This document shows positions 1-8,179 of a stretch of 64,000 nt of DNA, in pieces. Position 1 is the stretch's first letter; every line of letters starts with the position of its first letter. The stretch is from positions 20,418 through 84,417 of the forward strand of contig DLPV01000026.1 in assembly GCA_002477465.1 (NCBI GenBank). Direction: 5' to 3'. Origin of the DNA: Gammaproteobacteria bacterium UBA7449. Lineage in GTDB: Bacteria; Pseudomonadota; Gammaproteobacteria; Pseudomonadales; Pseudohongiellaceae. The notes beneath the pieces are model-generated. The model was not told the DNA's origin. It worked only from the letters and a program-made list of their open reading frames with translations, and ran no database searches. Both the position numbers and the translations under genes were made by a program.

Positions 1-1
1 C

Positions 2-538
2 AAAGACGTCGATGGCTTTTGCCCGGAAAACGTTGGCAATCTCAGCCTCGGATTACCTACATTCATCTCCGCGACGCCCAATGGCATCATGGAACTGCTG
101 CGTCGGTATAAGGTGGAGACGGAAGGCAAACACTGTGTCGTCCTGGGCCGCAGCAATATCGTCGGCACTCCTATGGCCGTTTTGATGTCGCGCAACACCA
201 ATCCCGGCAACGCGACAGTGACCATTGCCCACAGCCGCACAAAAAACCTCAAGGAAGTCTGCCTGAGCGCTGATATTCTTATTGTGGCAATCGGGAAAAC
301 CGAGTTTGTTACCGCTGACATGGTTAAACCTGGCGCAGTGGTCATAGACGTTGGTCAAACCAGGGTGCCAGATAGCTCTCGCAAATCCGGCTTCCGTAAT
401 GTCGGTGATGTCGACTTCGAAAACGTCAAGGACAAGTGTTCCTACATCACCTATGTGACCGGTGGCGTCGGCCCAATGACCCGCGCTTCATTGTTACAGA
501 ACACCCTTAAAGCTTGTCAACGCAGATCCAACAGTTAA
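2..538 (+). CDS. folD: Bifunctional methylenetetrahydrofolate dehydrogenase/cyclohydrolase, C-terminal part
   Basis: Catalyses interconversion of 5,10-methylene-THF, methenyl-THF and 10-formyl-THF in the cytosol. The gene enters the window already open, so the N-terminal part is missing; the reading frame starts at base 2 with KDVDGF, a family signature. The nucleotide-binding segment GRSNIVGTP is clear, followed by DVGQTR and the C-terminal GGVGPMT motif. In that last motif the usual prolines of TPVPGGVGPMT are replaced (TYVTGGVGPMT). The insert around RNTNPGNATVTIAHSRTKNL and the RVPDSSRKSGF stretch resemble the Bacteroidota version of FolD as I remember it more than the E. coli type, so transfer is possible. 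Followed after 19 bases by an aminotransferase gene. Confidence 0.95.
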   Translation, partial: KDVDGFCPENVGNLSLGLPTFISATPNGIMELLRRYKVETEGKHCVVLGRSNIVGTPMAVLMSRNTNPGNATVTIAHSRTKNLKEVCLSADILIVAIGKTEFVTADMVKPGAVVIDVGQTRVPDSSRKSGFRNVGDVDFENVKDKCSYITYVTGGVGPMTRASLLQNTLKACQRRSNS

Positions 539-557
539 CACAGATAGAGACAGCCTC

Positions 558-1754
558 ATGTTCCAGTCACTTCAGCCGCTTCCCCCAGACCCTATTCTCG
601 GTTTATCAGCCGCCTATCGCGCAGACGAAAATCCCAAAAAGGTTGATCTAGGCGTGGGCGTTTACAAAGACGCCAATGGCAAAACCGCGGTCATGCGCGC
701 GGTAAAGCACGCAGAAGAATTTCTGGTTAATTCTCAGGAAACGAAGGCTTACGTCGGCCCTACCGGTGCTGCCGGCTACAACGACATTATTGCCACCATG
801 GTGCTGGGTGAATCGCTGAAACAGTCTCTCGGTGGACGCAGGGTCACCGTGCAAACCCCTGGCGGTTGCGGTGGCTTAAGACTCGCAGCCGAATTCATCG
901 TGAAGGCGAATGCGGATGCGACAGTCTGGGTGAGCGATCCAACCTGGGCCAACCACGTCCCACTGTTGGGATCCGCCGGCTTGAAGATTGAACAATATCC
1001 CTATTACGACTACGACACCCACTCCGTTCGTTTCGATGAGATGCTGAGCTGCCTGCAGCAGGTTCCCGCCGGTGATCTCGTTTTACTGCACGGCTGTTGT
1101 CACAACCCCAGCGGCGCTGACCTCACCCAGGCGCAGTGGCAAGCCATTAAGGAAGTCGCATTGTCGCAGGGCTTTACAGTGTTCATTGACCTGGCTTATC
1201 AAGGGCTGGGCGATGGATTGGAGCAGGACGTTTACGGCGTCCGCTTGCTGGCCGAAGCCCTGCCAGAGCTCATTGTGGTGAGTTCCTGCTCAAAGAATTT
1301 TGGCCTGTATCGGGAACGCACGGGCGCCCTCACCCTCATTTGTGAAAATGACGCGGCTGCGAGTGCCGCAACCACATTGCTTGCTGCGGCCGCCCGCGCA
1401 AACTACTCCATGCCGCCTGATCACGGTGCCGCTATTGTGCAAACTGTTATGCAGAATCCTGAGCTTCAGGCCGACTGGGATGCAGAACTCAAGGAAGTGA
1501 GGGATCGTATCAATAGCCTGCGCTCTCTGCTGGTTTCAAGTCTGCGCGCGGCAGGGTTAGAGCGAGACTTCAGCTTCATTGAGCGCGAGAAAGGCATGTT
1601 CTCCTTCCTCGGCGTCAACAAGGCTCAAATACAGACACTGATTAATGACTACAGCATCTACCTGGTCGGGTCCAGCCGTATCAACGTCGCCAGCATTAAC
1701 GACAGCAACCTTGACTATCTCGTCGACAGCGTAGCTGCTGTGCTCAAAAGTTGA
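558..1754 (+). CDS. Aspartate/aromatic aminotransferase, class I (AspC/TyrB type)
   Basis: PLP-dependent transaminase of the AspC/TyrB family, 398 residues, the usual length. The PLP lysine is K246 in SSCSKNFGLYRERTG. DLAYQGLGDG and the C-terminal SRINVASIN (carboxylate-binding arginine) are also present, and HNPSGAD matches the cofactor-binding HNPTGxD. It transfers amino groups between aspartate, tyrosine or phenylalanine and 2-oxoglutarate; the sequence alone does not separate the aspartate from the aromatic subtype. ATG start 19 bases after folD, same strand, so co-transcription is likely. No terminator is visible after it. Confidence 0.93.
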   Translation: MFQSLQPLPPDPILGLSAAYRADENPKKVDLGVGVYKDANGKTAVMRAVKHAEEFLVNSQETKAYVGPTGAAGYNDIIATMVLGESLKQSLGGRRVTVQTPGGCGGLRLAAEFIVKANADATVWVSDPTWANHVPLLGSAGLKIEQYPYYDYDTHSVRFDEMLSCLQQVPAGDLVLLHGCCHNPSGADLTQAQWQAIKEVALSQGFTVFIDLAYQGLGDGLEQDVYGVRLLAEALPELIVVSSCSKNFGLYRERTGALTLICENDAAASAATTLLAAAARANYSMPPDHGAAIVQTVMQNPELQADWDAELKEVRDRINSLRSLLVSSLRAAGLERDFSFIEREKGMFSFLGVNKAQIQTLINDYSIYLVGSSRINVASINDSNLDYLVDSVAAVLKS

Positions 1755-1892
1755 ACTTGTATTTGGGACAGTGAAATAAGTGGAATACGGTCTTTTGGCT
1801 CGGCGCAGCTAGCCATTTCGACTCGCCCCTGTATTCGAATTTGTCAGCAAGTGAAACGCTAAAAGCGAAAACCGCAGCGCAAGCGTTAAGGT

Positions 1893-2082
1893 CTAGACCT
1901 TAACCGCAATCACGTTGGAACTAATGCCTTGGATCACGCAGTTAGTTGTAGCACCGGTAAGCTGCAGCCAGTCACAGTCTTTAGCATGACTGGCAACAAT
2001 CACAGCATCCGCATCTAGCTTTTGATTTAGTTAGTAGGCTCACCGTAGACGATGTGAATCCGATCACTGGGAATGATCAGGC
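1893..2082 (-). pseudogene. Universal stress protein (UspA family) remnant
   Basis: On the minus strand, bases 2030 to 1893 read in frame as KLDADAVIVASHAKDCDW followed by LQLTGATTNCVIQGISS and NVIAVKV then a stop. This is a C-terminal Usp half with a decayed ATP-binding GSxxxxV region. Immediately upstream, in another frame, bases about 2080-2034 read LIIPSDRIHIVYGEPT, matching the middle of a Usp domain. The two pieces are separated by a frameshift and stops, and no N-terminal half is found. I infer a dead gene fragment. It fills most of the otherwise empty 1755-2140 interval. Confidence 0.6.
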
Positions 2083-2140
2083 CTGCCCGCCAATGACAAA
2101 GAATTCTAAGGGAGACGAAACTTATGGCGCTTGATCTAAG

Positions 2141-3229
2141 TCAAGCTGAACGAGATTTCAGAGATGGTCCAATCTCAGCCGCGAAATCCCGCAAGATTTT
2201 TGCAGTTGTTTCCCAACTAACACAGGCATCAGTGATTGAGACACCGTATCGTATCTCTTCAAGATCGTCGGGAATCGGTTGATTACCTTCCACCAAATTG
2301 CTTTCCAACATTACGCCAATGATCGATTCGCTGCCTTGCTGAACCTGTTCTGCAACGGATTTAAGTACATCAAGTTGCTTAGCGGGATCCTTGCGCGAGT
2401 TTCCATGACTGCAATCGATCATGATGTTCTCTTGATGGCCGGCCTTACTTAAAACCTCTTCGCACTCGCGCACATATTGCGCCTCGTAATTGGGTGATTT
2501 ACCGCCGCGAAGAATCACATGACAGTGTGGATTACCCTCCGTTCGGAATACTGCAACCTGCCCTTCTCCGGTTACACTGATGAAGCTGTGATTGGCGGAG
2601 GCAGAACGGATACCATTAATTGCAACCATAACATCGCCATCAACATTATTTTTAAAGCCGATGGCTGAGGAAATACCGCTCGCCAACTTTCGATGGGTAG
2701 GTGACTCGGTGGTACGCGCACCGATAGCAGTCCAACTCACCAGGTCTTGCAAGTATTGCGGCGAGATGAGGTCCAGGGCCTCAATGGCGATGGGAAGCCC
2801 AAGCTCGGCTATTTCCAGCATTAATTTGCGACCAATGCGGATCCCCTGATCTATACGCATACTGCCATCGAGAAAAGGGTCGTAAATCAAACCCTCCCAG
2901 CCAACCGAGGTTCTCGGCTTTTCAAAGTAGACACGCATCAGGATGAGCAAATCATCCGCCAATTCATCTGCCAGAGGCTTTAACAGACGCGCGTATTCGA
3001 GCGCCTCCTCCGGGTTGTGAATGGAGCAAGGGCCAACCACTACAATCAGACGCTGATCCTCTCGATCAAGTATACCCTTGACTGAGCGATGCCCTTCTCT
3101 CACTGTTTTGAGGGCCTCACCTTCAAGGTGGAACTCTTTTTTCAGATCGTCTGGCGGCGGCAACAACTCGTAACCTGTTATGTGCAGGTTATGAATTTCT
3201 CTCGTGCCTTTTTTGTGCTCCTTACCCAT
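2141..3229 (-). CDS. aroG: 3-deoxy-7-phosphoheptulonate (DAHP) synthase, class I
   Basis: First step of the shikimate pathway: condenses phosphoenolpyruvate and erythrose 4-phosphate. 362 residues, normal for the AroF/G/H family. Visible signatures are VVVGPCSIHNPEEALEYA, LMRVYFEKPRTSVGWEG, MIDCSHGNSRKDP and MLESNLVEGNQ, covering the PEP-binding and metal-binding residues. ATG start with GGAG 6 bases upstream, and a good promoter just before it. The isozyme (Tyr-, Phe- or Trp-sensitive) cannot be told from sequence here, so the symbol stands for the family. Divergent from efpL. Confidence 0.94.
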   Translation of the reverse strand: MGKEHKKGTREIHNLHITGYELLPPPDDLKKEFHLEGEALKTVREGHRSVKGILDREDQRLIVVVGPCSIHNPEEALEYARLLKPLADELADDLLILMRVYFEKPRTSVGWEGLIYDPFLDGSMRIDQGIRIGRKLMLEIAELGLPIAIEALDLISPQYLQDLVSWTAIGARTTESPTHRKLASGISSAIGFKNNVDGDVMVAINGIRSASANHSFISVTGEGQVAVFRTEGNPHCHVILRGGKSPNYEAQYVRECEEVLSKAGHQENIMIDCSHGNSRKDPAKQLDVLKSVAEQVQQGSESIIGVMLESNLVEGNQPIPDDLEEIRYGVSITDACVSWETTAKILRDFAAEIGPSLKSRSA

Positions 3230-3258
3230 GGTGGCTCCGGACTTTTTCAGGACTGTGG

Positions 3259-3287
3259 ATTATGGTGGAATCCGTATCTTAACTCAA
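3259..3287 (-). promoter_or_regulatory. Sigma-70-like promoter of the DAHP synthase gene
   Basis: On the minus strand: -35 TTGAGT (3287-3282), 17-base spacer, -10 CATAAT (3264-3259). This would start transcription near 3252, about 20 bases before the ATG at 3229. Matches are 4/6 and 5/6; prediction by eye only. Confidence 0.5.
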
Positions 3288-3424
3288 AGCTATTTAGGGT
3301 TATTTTGCTGAAATTATTGTGCTAGCCCGTTGTTTCCATTACATTTCCGCCACGATAAGGACACGCGGGCTGCACCGAGCAGCATCAGATTGTGAAGCCT
3401 GTATCAAACCAAAGCGGAGAGCAA

Positions 3425-3991
3425 ATGCCCAAAGCCAGCGAATTAAAGAAAGGCATGATCGTAGATATCGACGGATCACCACATATCGTCAAGCAACTGG
3501 AAGCGAAGTCACCTTCTTCACGGGGCGCGGCAACGCTTTACAAAGTGCGCTTCAACAATCTAACCACAGGCCAGAAACTGGATAGCTCATTCAAGGGCGA
3601 AGATATTCTGAAAGAAGCAGACTGCATGCGAGTTTCAGTCCAATACTCCTATCTGGATGGCGACATCTACTACTTCATGGATGTGGAGGACTATACCCAG
3701 TACGGCCTGAGCGCTGGACAGATCGAAGAGCAGATCCCCTACCTCGTAGAACAACAGGAAGACATCATCGCTCTAATCGTGGACGGGCACCTGGCCGCTA
3801 TTGAACTCCCTCAATCCGTGAATCTGGAGGTTATTGAAACGCCGCCGGCAGTAACGGGTTCCTCAGCTACTAACCGGACCAAAACCGCGCAGCTCTCAAC
3901 CGGCCTCGAAATTCAGGTGCCAGAATATTTGGCGCCAGGTGAAACAGTAAAAGTAAATACCAACACGGGCAAGTTCATGTCGAGAGCGTAG
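3425..3991 (+). CDS. efpL: Elongation factor P-like protein EfpL (YeiP)
   Basis: Translation factor that relieves ribosome stalling at proline and other difficult motifs. 188 residues. Starts MPKASELKKGMIVDIDGSPH, close to E. coli YeiP, and ends with STGLEIQVPEYLAPGE, the conserved domain-III segment. The tip of the first domain carries SPSSRGAATLYK with arginine at position 33, as in EfpL rather than the modified lysine of true EF-P. I chose ATG 3425, preceded by GGAGAG, over an in-frame ATG 33 bases upstream that lacks family homology. No EpmA/EpmB-type modification gene is in the window. Confidence 0.94.
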   Translation: MPKASELKKGMIVDIDGSPHIVKQLEAKSPSSRGAATLYKVRFNNLTTGQKLDSSFKGEDILKEADCMRVSVQYSYLDGDIYYFMDVEDYTQYGLSAGQIEEQIPYLVEQQEDIIALIVDGHLAAIELPQSVNLEVIETPPAVTGSSATNRTKTAQLSTGLEIQVPEYLAPGETVKVNTNTGKFMSRA

Positions 3992-4007
3992 CTTGGGAAT
4001 TACAGCC

Positions 4008-4823
4008 CTAAAGAAACATCCACAGCAGCAGAGCACAGAAGCCACCACCAGCAAGACCAAGCACTAGACTCAAGCGGTCCTCATTGGTCTCATAGGTCCA
4101 GTTGGTAGCCGCTGGTTTCTTGCTGCTGCTTAGCTCTTCTTCCAGTTCCGCAAATTCTTCCTCCGACATGGCCATCTCACTTGCCCCAAGGCTGGCGCGA
4201 TGGATTGATTCCGTCTCGACCTCCAAGTTGTCGTCGGCATGTCTGGTATCCGTGAACCCTCTCCTCGCAGCGCGGCGATTTACGACACTGTCGCCCACAT
4301 CTGGTTTGGCATTTACCGCAGGGCTCTTGTCAGCACCGGCATGCGACTGACTGTGGGAATCTGCGGAAGCCTGCGCCCGTTTCGAGGCCGGCTTCGCAGC
4401 CACCAGTTCCTTGTCGACAAGTATTTTTCTTGCGTGCTGGTAAGCCTTGGTCGTCGTCGATAAAACCCGTTTTTCCAGGTTTCTGGACTTGGCAAAACCC
4501 AGCAAGGTGAAGCGAGTCCGCGGGTCTTTCAGCACGGTGACCAGGGACTGTTTGAATTTATCACTGCCGACATAGATTTCAGCGAGTTCGTACTGCTGCT
4601 CGAGACTGAGACCACTCTCGGATATAGATTCCCAATTTGCTTTTGTCAGATGCCTGTAGGCAGACAGAATAAAGCAGCGTGCCTGCTCCAGCAGATACTG
4701 CTGACCCAGCGCTTTGTCCAACTCCAGCATCAACTGCCGCAGGCTGGTGGACTCATCGAGGCTGATGCCAAGCGAACTTGCTAGCTCGGCCTGCTGTGAA
4801 CTGATTTCCTGATTCGCTGTCAT
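4008..4823 (-). CDS. Hypothetical protein with C-terminal membrane anchor
   Basis: Family not recognised. 271 residues. Residues 1-145 look mostly helical and soluble. Residues about 150-245 are low complexity and charged/polar (Ser, Ala, Asp, Lys rich, with an acidic run EEEFAELEEELSS). The end is a single hydrophobic segment, LVLGLAGGGFCALLLWMFL, with nothing after it, so it would be a tail-anchored inner-membrane protein with most of its mass in the cytosol. It starts 3 bases after the lipase-like gene, so the pair, together with the DUF2007 gene, is probably one transcript. Confidence 0.75.
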   Translation of the reverse strand: MTANQEISSQQAELASSLGISLDESTSLRQLMLELDKALGQQYLLEQARCFILSAYRHLTKANWESISESGLSLEQQYELAEIYVGSDKFKQSLVTVLKDPRTRFTLLGFAKSRNLEKRVLSTTTKAYQHARKILVDKELVAAKPASKRAQASADSHSQSHAGADKSPAVNAKPDVGDSVVNRRAARRGFTDTRHADDNLEVETESIHRASLGASEMAMSEEEFAELEEELSSSKKPAATNWTYETNEDRLSLVLGLAGGGFCALLLWMFL

Positions 4824-4826
4824 GTT

Positions 4827-5531
4827 TTATTGGGGAATGAAATTTCCAGTCTTCAAATAGTGGATAGTTTGATCAATCAAGTGATTATTGCGCATCATGA
4901 TTGTGTGCATCACCGGTAGTACTAGGTGCTCATCCATGCCAACGACACGGGTGCTTTCGACCGTGACCACGCTATCGTTTTTGCCCTCTAAGAAAAGCGC
5001 TGCCAGCGGATTGACGTTGACATCACCAGCGATAACGCCAAGCTCAAACTGCACCGGCCCCAGTTTGGAGAAAATACTATCGGGCCCCGTGCCCAGCACA
5101 TCAGCTGCTGGTCCCAGCAGCGCCCAACCCGGCACGCGACGCATTCTATCCACCAATGCGGTGCCCTGATTGGGTGGCCCCAGCATGACAACTCTGCCCA
5201 ACTGTGGCAGAGTTTCGCTATCCAGGTACTGGCGAACCAGTATGCCGCCCAGAGAATGGGTTACAAAATGAACCTTGGATACCTGCTGTTCATCGCAGGC
5301 CGACAAACCGCGGCCTATGGCTTCCTCGGCCAGAAATTCAATCTCATCGCGTCGCGACGGATATGTGATATTCACTGCAAGAAAACCCGATCGGGCAAGC
5401 TTCCGTTCGAGTTCCACCATAGAATTGGAGACGCGGGCCAGGCCATGAAGCAGCACCACGCATTCCTTGTTGCTCGCCAGGCTAGTCTCACACAGCGACA
5501 AGAGCAGCAGAAAAACGGCAGTTACTCGCAT
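4827..5531 (-). CDS. Secreted alpha/beta hydrolase, triacylglycerol-lipase/PGAP1-like
   Basis: Probable periplasmic or outer-membrane-associated esterase. The protein opens with a signal peptide (MRVTAVFLLLLSLCETSLAS), then VVLLHGLARVSNSM (oxyanion loop) and HFVTHSLGGILVRQYL with the nucleophile serine in THSLGG. A late Asp (GKNDSVV) and His (MHTIMMRN) could complete the triad. The ATG at 5531 gives the cleanest signal peptide; an in-frame TTG at 5543 would overlap the upstream stop as TTGA and is possible. The substrate is unknown. Confidence 0.8.
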   Translation of the reverse strand: MRVTAVFLLLLSLCETSLASNKECVVLLHGLARVSNSMVELERKLARSGFLAVNITYPSRRDEIEFLAEEAIGRGLSACDEQQVSKVHFVTHSLGGILVRQYLDSETLPQLGRVVMLGPPNQGTALVDRMRRVPGWALLGPAADVLGTGPDSIFSKLGPVQFELGVIAGDVNVNPLAALFLEGKNDSVVTVESTRVVGMDEHLVLPVMHTIMMRNNHLIDQTIHYLKTGNFIPQ

Positions 5532-5539
5532 ACCGAAGC

Positions 5540-5875
5540 TCAAGTCAGCCCCGAAGCCGGCTCACAGCCCGGCACTGACTGACAGTTCCAACAAACCGCG
5601 AAAGTGCCTGAGATATCTTCGCCGCAGGCATCGCAGGTCCAATCCTTCATTTCCTCTGATTCAAGCTTTTCCATTTCTTTGACCAGGCGTTCCGCATACT
5701 GATAGTAGAGTGCATTCACTACCCAAACCTCACCCATACATTCAGTGACCGGGATCTCCCCGGCTATGCTGTACAGACGGTCATTACGAGTCACCACATC
5801 TATACCCTGCTGTTCCAGCATATTTTTGACATGCCAGACCAGGGCGATATTGTTATTGGAATAGACCTTTTTCAT
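5540..5875 (-). CDS. DUF2007 domain protein with C-terminal zinc ribbon
   Basis: 111 residues. The N-terminal half (KKVYSNNNIALVWHVKNMLE) matches the DUF2007 fold, a small PII-like domain sometimes called a putative signal-transducing protein. Residues about 80-98 form a rubredoxin-like knuckle, CDACGEDISGTFAVCWNC, with two CxxC pairs that should bind zinc. ATG start preceded by AGGTG. It heads a likely operon with the lipase-like and tail-anchored genes. Its biochemical role is not known for the family. Confidence 0.8.
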   Translation of the reverse strand: MKKVYSNNNIALVWHVKNMLEQQGIDVVTRNDRLYSIAGEIPVTECMGEVWVVNALYYQYAERLVKEMEKLESEEMKDWTCDACGEDISGTFAVCWNCQSVPGCEPASGLT

Positions 5876-5945
5876 CCAAACACCTGCACACCTAATTACC
5901 GAGTGTGCTTGAGATTATAACGTTGAATCGTGCCGTAAAAATGCC

Positions 5946-7532
5946 TTAGCGGTAGATATGCCTCCAGCGCAATCCGCCCAGCAGCAACACCAGCACATAG
6001 ACAATTACGCTGCCCCCTACTGCAACAGCTAGCTTCGCGACTCTTGCCAACACAGAAAGACTCTCCCAAACCTCCCATGGATCGGCGCTAAAGAGAATAA
6101 ATGCGACCATAGCGACATTCGCCAGGCCTAATTGCAGCAAATATTTCAGCCAGCCTGACTGCCACAGAAAAACCTGGTCCTGGCGCAGAAACCACAATAG
6201 CAAGCCAGCATTCACGAAGGCAGCAAGACTGGTCGCCAGCGCCAGGCCTACGTGGGCCAAACCGGCCAGGTAGAAAGTGATATTCAGGATCATGTTTATT
6301 GCCATAGCAATGATCCCGATGCGCACTGGTGTCGATGTGTTCTGTCGGGCATAAAACCCCGGCGCAAAAATCTTAACGCTCATAAAAGCAAGCAAACCAA
6401 CAGCATAGGCACGCAAACTACCGGCCGAACTAATGACATCGCTGCGAGGAAAATTATCATTCTGAAACAGCGTGATCAGCAGCGGCTCCGCCAGCAGAAT
6501 CAGGCCCAGGGAGGCTGGAATCGCGATTAGACAGACCAGTCGCAGCGCCCAGTCCAGGGTTTCGGCGAAGGCCTGTACCGACGATTCGGCGTGCTGTCTC
6601 GATAGACTGGGCAACACCACAATCGCAATGGCAATGCCAAAAGTACCCAAAGGCAGTTCCATCAGGCGGTCCGAATAATAAAGCCAGGACACGCTGCCAG
6701 TTACCAGCAACGACGCAATGACAGTGTCCAGCAGCAGGTTAATCTGACTCACGGAGGCACCAAACAGAGCCGGCAGCATCAGTTTTTTAATTCTGGCGAC
6801 ACCCTCTTTATCATTCCCAAAAACCGGCTTCGGCAGGAGCTTGAGACGAATGAGAAAAGGCAGCTGAAAGAACAACTGCGCGAACCCGGCCAGCAGGACA
6901 GCCCACGCCAAGGCCAATTCCGGTTGCCTCAGGTACGGCGCCAGCAGAAACGAACAGAAAATCAGGGAGATGTTGAGCAAGGCCGGGGTCAGTGCCGGGA
7001 CAGCAAATCGACCATAGCTATTCAATATTGCGCTGCACAGTGCCGTCATCGATATCAATAGCAGATAGGGGAACGTAACGCGCAGCATTTCAACAAACAG
7101 TGCGAATTTCTGTGGCTCATCGGTGAATCCGTAAGCGATTGGCACGGCGACATAGGGCGCGGCGATAAGCACGAACACGGTGAGCAGGAGCAGGAATCCA
7201 CCCAGACTTGCTGCCACCGAATTCAGCAAGGCCTGGACGGCGGCATGAGGTCGCTGACTGCGATACTCGGACAAGATGGGCACGAAAGCCTGGTTAAATG
7301 CGCCTTCCGCAAAAAGACGCCGCATGAAATTCGGTATCTTGTTGGCGAGGAAGAAAGCGTCTGTGGCGTCAGTGGTGCCGAACACCCTGGCGATGACGAT
7401 ATCTCGCACCAGGCCCAGCACGCGGGACACCATGGTCATGGACCCGGTGATACCGCTGGATTTTAGCAAGCTGCCACGAGCCTTATCAGGGGCTGCCTCA
7501 CTTTCTTGCTGCTGTTGTGTGTCCACTGTCAT
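5946..7532 (-). CDS. murJ: Lipid II flippase MurJ
   Basis: Multidrug/oligosaccharidyl-lipid/polysaccharide superfamily membrane protein that flips lipid II to the periplasmic face for peptidoglycan synthesis. The core begins LLKSSGITGSMTMVSRVLG and continues DAFFLANKIPNFMRRLFAEG and AFNQAFVPILSEY, all MurJ hallmarks. About 14 hydrophobic segments follow. I use the ATG at 7532, giving 528 residues; the frame remains open to a TTG at 7580, and the first 30 residues are a poorly conserved polar extension. Divergent from rpsT, the common arrangement in gammaproteobacteria. Confidence 0.93.
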   Translation of the reverse strand: MTVDTQQQQESEAAPDKARGSLLKSSGITGSMTMVSRVLGLVRDIVIARVFGTTDATDAFFLANKIPNFMRRLFAEGAFNQAFVPILSEYRSQRPHAAVQALLNSVAASLGGFLLLLTVFVLIAAPYVAVPIAYGFTDEPQKFALFVEMLRVTFPYLLLISMTALCSAILNSYGRFAVPALTPALLNISLIFCSFLLAPYLRQPELALAWAVLLAGFAQLFFQLPFLIRLKLLPKPVFGNDKEGVARIKKLMLPALFGASVSQINLLLDTVIASLLVTGSVSWLYYSDRLMELPLGTFGIAIAIVVLPSLSRQHAESSVQAFAETLDWALRLVCLIAIPASLGLILLAEPLLITLFQNDNFPRSDVISSAGSLRAYAVGLLAFMSVKIFAPGFYARQNTSTPVRIGIIAMAINMILNITFYLAGLAHVGLALATSLAAFVNAGLLLWFLRQDQVFLWQSGWLKYLLQLGLANVAMVAFILFSADPWEVWESLSVLARVAKLAVAVGGSVIVYVLVLLLGGLRWRHIYR

Positions 7533-7673
7533 AGGGATGCAGTCGCTCGGCCTGAATTGAATGCCGGCCGGCCCGGTCAAAAATCAGAATACATTCTTAA
7601 CTTTATCAGATTAGTTATTGATTTCGTTAAATATTTAACAGAGACAAAGGTGCTTGGTGTGCATCTTTTCATA

Positions 7674-7702
7674 TTGACATCAATAGGTGAAAACGGCATA
7701 GT
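7674..7702 (+). promoter_or_regulatory. Promoter of rpsT
   Basis: Perfect -35 TTGACA (7674-7679), 17-base spacer, -10 CATAGT (7697-7702). It leaves a leader of about 110 bases before the TTG start of rpsT, room for S20 autoregulation. Confidence 0.65.
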
Positions 7703-7820
7703 GTCGCTCCTTCGAACATGGGCCAGTTTTGACTGCCCCGACGAACAGAATCAGGCCTCAGCAAAACAGCAAATGAGCGTCGTATTTAAGAGCTAAATCG
7801 CTAAATCTAAGGAGCATAAA

Positions 7821-8084
7821 TTGGCTAACTCTCCACAAGCCCGTAAACGCGCCCGTCAGGGGGAAACTCGACGACGTCACAATGCATCGTTCCGTTCCAT
7901 GGTGCGCACCTACATCAAGAAGGTCGATGCAGCCATCGCTGGTGGTGACCACGGTGCTGCCACTGCAGCCTACAATGAGGCCGTCCCAGTGATCGATCGC
8001 ATGGCCGACAAAGGCATCATTCACAAAAACAAGGCGGCACGACACAAGAGCAGATTAAATTCTGCAGTAAAGGGTCTCAAGTAG
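7821..8084 (+). CDS. rpsT: 30S ribosomal protein S20
   Basis: Primary 16S rRNA-binding protein of the small subunit, 87 residues, very basic. Begins MANSPQARKRARQGETRR, the family N-terminus. The start codon is TTG, preceded by AAGGAG. E. coli rpsT also uses UUG, and there it is part of S20 feedback control, so the same is likely here. Followed by a strong terminator, so it is monocistronic. Confidence 0.97.
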   Translation: MANSPQARKRARQGETRRRHNASFRSMVRTYIKKVDAAIAGGDHGAATAAYNEAVPVIDRMADKGIIHKNKAARHKSRLNSAVKGLK

Positions 8085-8110
8085 GACCCGGTGCTGCAAT
8101 AACTCTGAAA

Positions 8111-8136
8111 AACCGGCCTCTGGCCGGTTTTTTTTG
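8111..8136 (+). terminator. Rho-independent terminator of rpsT
   Basis: Perfect 8-bp stem AACCGGCC / GGCCGGTT with a TCT loop, followed by a run of T. Confidence 0.9.
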
Positions 8137-8179
8137 GCTGGCTGAAAACCTGCTGCCGCTGCTACGTTTGGATATGCAG

